Shown here piece by piece: positions 61,161 to 64,000 of a stretch of DNA of 64,000 bases (positions within the stretch are counted from its first letter, which is position 1; every line of letters starts with the position of its first letter). The DNA comes from Rhyacophila brunnea (taxonomy: Eukaryota; Arthropoda; Insecta; Trichoptera; Rhyacophilidae), in assembly GCA_022495005.1 (NCBI GenBank), contig JAGYXB010001061.1, positions 1-64,000 on the forward strand, written 5' to 3'. A program made the position numbers and the translations under genes. The notes below the pieces were generated by a model. The model was not told the DNA's origin. It did no database searches and saw only the letters and a program-made list of their open reading frames with translations.

Positions 61161-61603
61161 CTATTATTATTTTCGGGGAGGTAATATTGTTGTCGCTACG
61201 GTTATCGTTCGCGAATCATATTTTTCGTTTTGCTCTTTTCAATCCTCGACGCTATTCGCATTTGTATCATCATATGAGATTACTTATATCGCGGTTATGG
61301 TTTGTAAGCAAGAAAAAGAATCTCATTATTCACCGAATTCAAATCGTAAAATATGGATTCGAATCTTCAGAAGTTCTAATTAAATAAGTTTTTATTTAAA
61401 ACTGAATACAAAATTAAACATACTATTTTACACAATAGATCATCCCGACATGTTTATATTTGGATAACTTTCGCATTGAAAAGGATTTATTGGACACCGA
61501 CTTCGTACTAATATTATATAATAGCCACGATTTTCTAAAAAAAACACGAATAGATTTTCTATTTAAAAATTAGGCATGTTTAGTGTACTTCCAGCGAAGA
61601 AAA

Positions 61604-61624
61604 ATTGAAACCACCGGCCGCCAC
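61604..61624. mobile_element. Orphan hAT-like right end
   Basis: CCACCGGCCGCCACTGG repeats the terminus seen at 44020-44034. Left partner not found. Confidence 0.4.
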
Positions 61625-62339
61625 TGGTTTAAATAATCCATTTAAATGTGGACTTAATTGCCACCACTTCATCATCACCTGGAACAGATGTCACTCATAT
61701 GAACATTAAAATACATATTGACACTCTCCACGTAATATCATTTAAAAATACACATAAGTGTATCTACTTACTAAATAATAAGCGATTACTTTTACTAGGT
61801 GACTATATTAGGATAAGTTGTTATTCGATGTTTAGGACGTTTTAAAATGTTTGTGTTAAATTATGTTTTTATTCGCGATCGAGTCGTTATCAAATAAATC
61901 GAACTCTAAAAATTCCGTCTTCGTAGCCCTAATCGTAATTCATATACAAATACAGTCACGGTATTTTGAATGCAATCAAATAAAATTCCGCGCTGGCTGA
62001 CGATAATAATTTATCGTGAACGAAAATTTTGTTCGGCTCATCTTCGAATTTATTTAAGTCACCGATGAAATACACCGAAAATGTATTCGATTTGGCGAAA
62101 TTAATTCATACGACCGCAAAAAATGTTCAATTTACATACCGTATTCATCCACAAGTCAGGAAAATGATTTTTTTTAAACAAAACAAAAAAATATCGTTTA
62201 AAGTAGGCGAAAAAAGACATTACGAATTCGACAGAAATAACTTTAAACAGCTGGCGTCGTGATGGCCTGTTACATAAACCGCAAATTTACTATGTATGCT
62301 TTATAATATATTTTCTTACTGCCTCGGGGAACTAGGGCA

Positions 62340-62860
62340 TCTAATTAACCGGGAGAGAAATACCCGGCTAGCGTCCTTTTACAAACAACTAACCGTTTAA
62401 CCGGTTTAAAACGTAAAATTAAAAAAAAAAATATGTTGCATTTTTAAATATTCACACTTTTAACTTTATTTCCCAAATATATACCTGGCTAAATAATATA
62501 TGTATATACTTTCTCCGAAGCTAAGTCATTTGGATTATTTTTTTAGTAAGGAACTGCATACGGGGTGTAAACTTAGTAGTTGAGATTTGGGGACGTTTCT
62601 TTTGCATTTCAAAAAAGTTTTAGTTGACTAGCTCCCAGAAATAATGATTAGGTACCAGTTTATTGCAGGGTAGCAAACAAATTTAGTAGGTAAAATTTTA
62701 TTTGTCGATGTGCCCTTTTACATTATTCTATTTTATTTGTTCGTAGTAGGTATTTACTATGAATTCGGTTGGTGAACCGAGTAAAATTACCTACGTAAAC
62801 CGACGGTTAATTTAGAAACGCGCGGTTACCCGGTTAACCGGTTTGGTTGCTATACTCAAG
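62340..62860. repeat. ACCGGTTAACC-rich inverted pair
   Basis: AACTAACCGTTTAACCGGTTT at 62387 is echoed in inverted form by GTTACCCGGTTAACCGG at 62824. The pair may bound a decayed MITE of about 480 bases, but no target duplication is clear. Confidence 0.35.
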
Positions 62861-63129
62861 AAATTACATTTGTACAATTATATCTGTACCTACGTAAGTA
62901 TGATAAATAATTCTTTCAGTGAATATATTTATTCATGTATTATGTATATCTGAAATTATCATATTCAAAGTGTCAATGGAGCCTGTACACAATACAATAT
63001 ACATATTCCACTGATTTTAATACGGTTATCGAACGAAAGTTCCACAATAGAATTTCTCAGCCCGACAAGACAATAAGCATAGTTTGTGTAATGAAAATGG
63101 TATCTTCGGTTTTCCATATTATTGTCCAG

Positions 63130-63290
63130 TTGGCCGGCCGGAAACTGGGCCCGCCCAGACGCTTCGGACAAAGGCCTCGACGAGACGAGATGAGACAAAG
63201 GGCCAGGGAGGGGCAAGGGCGGCAGAGGCGCTGCGACTATCGCGACGCCGCGGTGGATGGATGGGGTGGGGTGCTCAAGTTTGTATACGT
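63130..63290. other. GC-rich non-coding island at the window end
   Basis: GC-rich patch (TGGCCGGCCGGAAACTGGGC, CGCGACGCCGCGGTGG) with overlapping open frames on both strands, as expected from composition alone. The remaining bases to 64000 are AT-rich with nothing recognised. Confidence 0.35.
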
Positions 63291-64000
63291 CAGTAATGAT
63301 AATAACAACAATAACTTTCATCTTGGCATATATATAGTGAATTTAATTTACAGGTGGCGATAGTATGAACATTCAACCGATCGAAATACAGCAACATACA
63401 GTATGCATTAGTTGTGTAAAAAATTATATAGTTCTCACGAAAAATTCATGCGTAGAATATGTGTTTAGTTTTGTTACTATAAATGTTTTGGTGTGCGTCG
63501 GTGCATTTGTATGCGGTTCCCAACTAAGCCGTTGGTTAGAAGCAGAGTACGGGAATTCCTAAGCGAATAAAATTTTGACGAGAGTAGAAGGAAAAACGGT
63601 CTAAGCAACTAATACCTATATAGCAGAGGATGTATGTACTCAGATGATTTTATACATTTTCCAAAGCTAAATCAATATCGGACTGATAAGGATGAGGTAA
63701 GGCTTATTGATCCAGCCCCGATAGGTACGATCGACGCCGCCTTGATAGACCGACGGATCGACCTCAGTAACTGGTTTTTCGTTTTTCATTGCGGCCACAG
63801 AGATTATTTACATAAAACATTTTTTTTTCAAATAAATCTCCTCTCCTTAATATTAACTTAATACAGTGACAAATAAAATTTACAATGGAAATTAATTTCT
63901 GCATTGTTTTCGGGGATTATAAAATGAATTTAATTTAATAAATGTTTTTAATAATGTCGTGTTATATAATAATTGAAAATTAACATCGTATGCGCTTTTG

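Noticed and set aside
60971..61387. 138-residue frame in the GC island as a protein
   Set aside because: Arginine-rich start caused by GC composition, then random hydrophobic sequence. Another frame over the same bases is equally open.
62029..62262. 77-residue frame starting MFGSSSNLF
   Set aside because: Lysine/asparagine/phenylalanine-rich with no motif, no neighbours and no splice context; probably chance.
1..64000. CRISPR arrays, operons or bacterial systems
   Set aside because: Intron-bearing eukaryotic genes dominate, no regularly spaced repeats with unique spacers occur, and no prokaryotic gene was seen.

Overview
The window is nuclear DNA from an insect, most likely a moth or butterfly. 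It is AT-rich, has short introns with GT..AG ends, is littered with the GTAGGTACCTAC-type microrepeats common in lepidopteran genomes, and is dense in hAT-type miniature transposons and RTE-like retroposons. Three host genes are clear. All are single-copy eukaryotic housekeeping genes, and I could reconstruct each as an intact spliced reading frame.

Layout. (1) 1-4.4 kb: a GC-rich block with two long direct repeats and a hAT MITE inserted in one copy, then a pogo/Tigger-type MITE. (2) 4.6-13.0 kb, minus strand: a TARBP1-like SpoU tRNA 2'-O-methyltransferase, six exons, about 1479 aa. (3) 13.0-13.5 kb: a compact divergent promoter. (4) 13.5-18.1 kb, plus strand: acylglycerol kinase (AGK), three exons, 424 aa, with a hAT element carrying a retroposon tail in its second intron. 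(5) 18-33 kb: a transposon graveyard with two Russian-doll nests (19.6-26.2 kb and 26.8-32.9 kb) whose target-site duplications can be read one inside another. (6) 33.4-40.2 kb, plus strand: DTL/CDT2, the CRL4 substrate receptor, four exons, 697 aa, with an E2F-like site upstream and a PIP-box-like C terminus. (7) 40.3-64 kb: mostly non-coding, with retroposon tails, fold-back elements, a degenerate DUF7869-type transposon gene, a hAT transposase fragment, SINEs and a few GC-rich islands. A possible last exon of an otherwise unseen minus-strand gene lies near 51.6 kb.

The three host genes do not form a pathway: one modifies RNA, one is a mitochondrial lipid kinase and import factor, and one controls replication licensing. 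Only TARBP1 and AGK are physically coupled, through the shared divergent promoter. I found no evidence of a new multi-gene biological system. The best unusual content is the stratigraphy of nested hAT-superfamily insertions, including an empty-site copy inside the same window that dates one of them relative to its host element.
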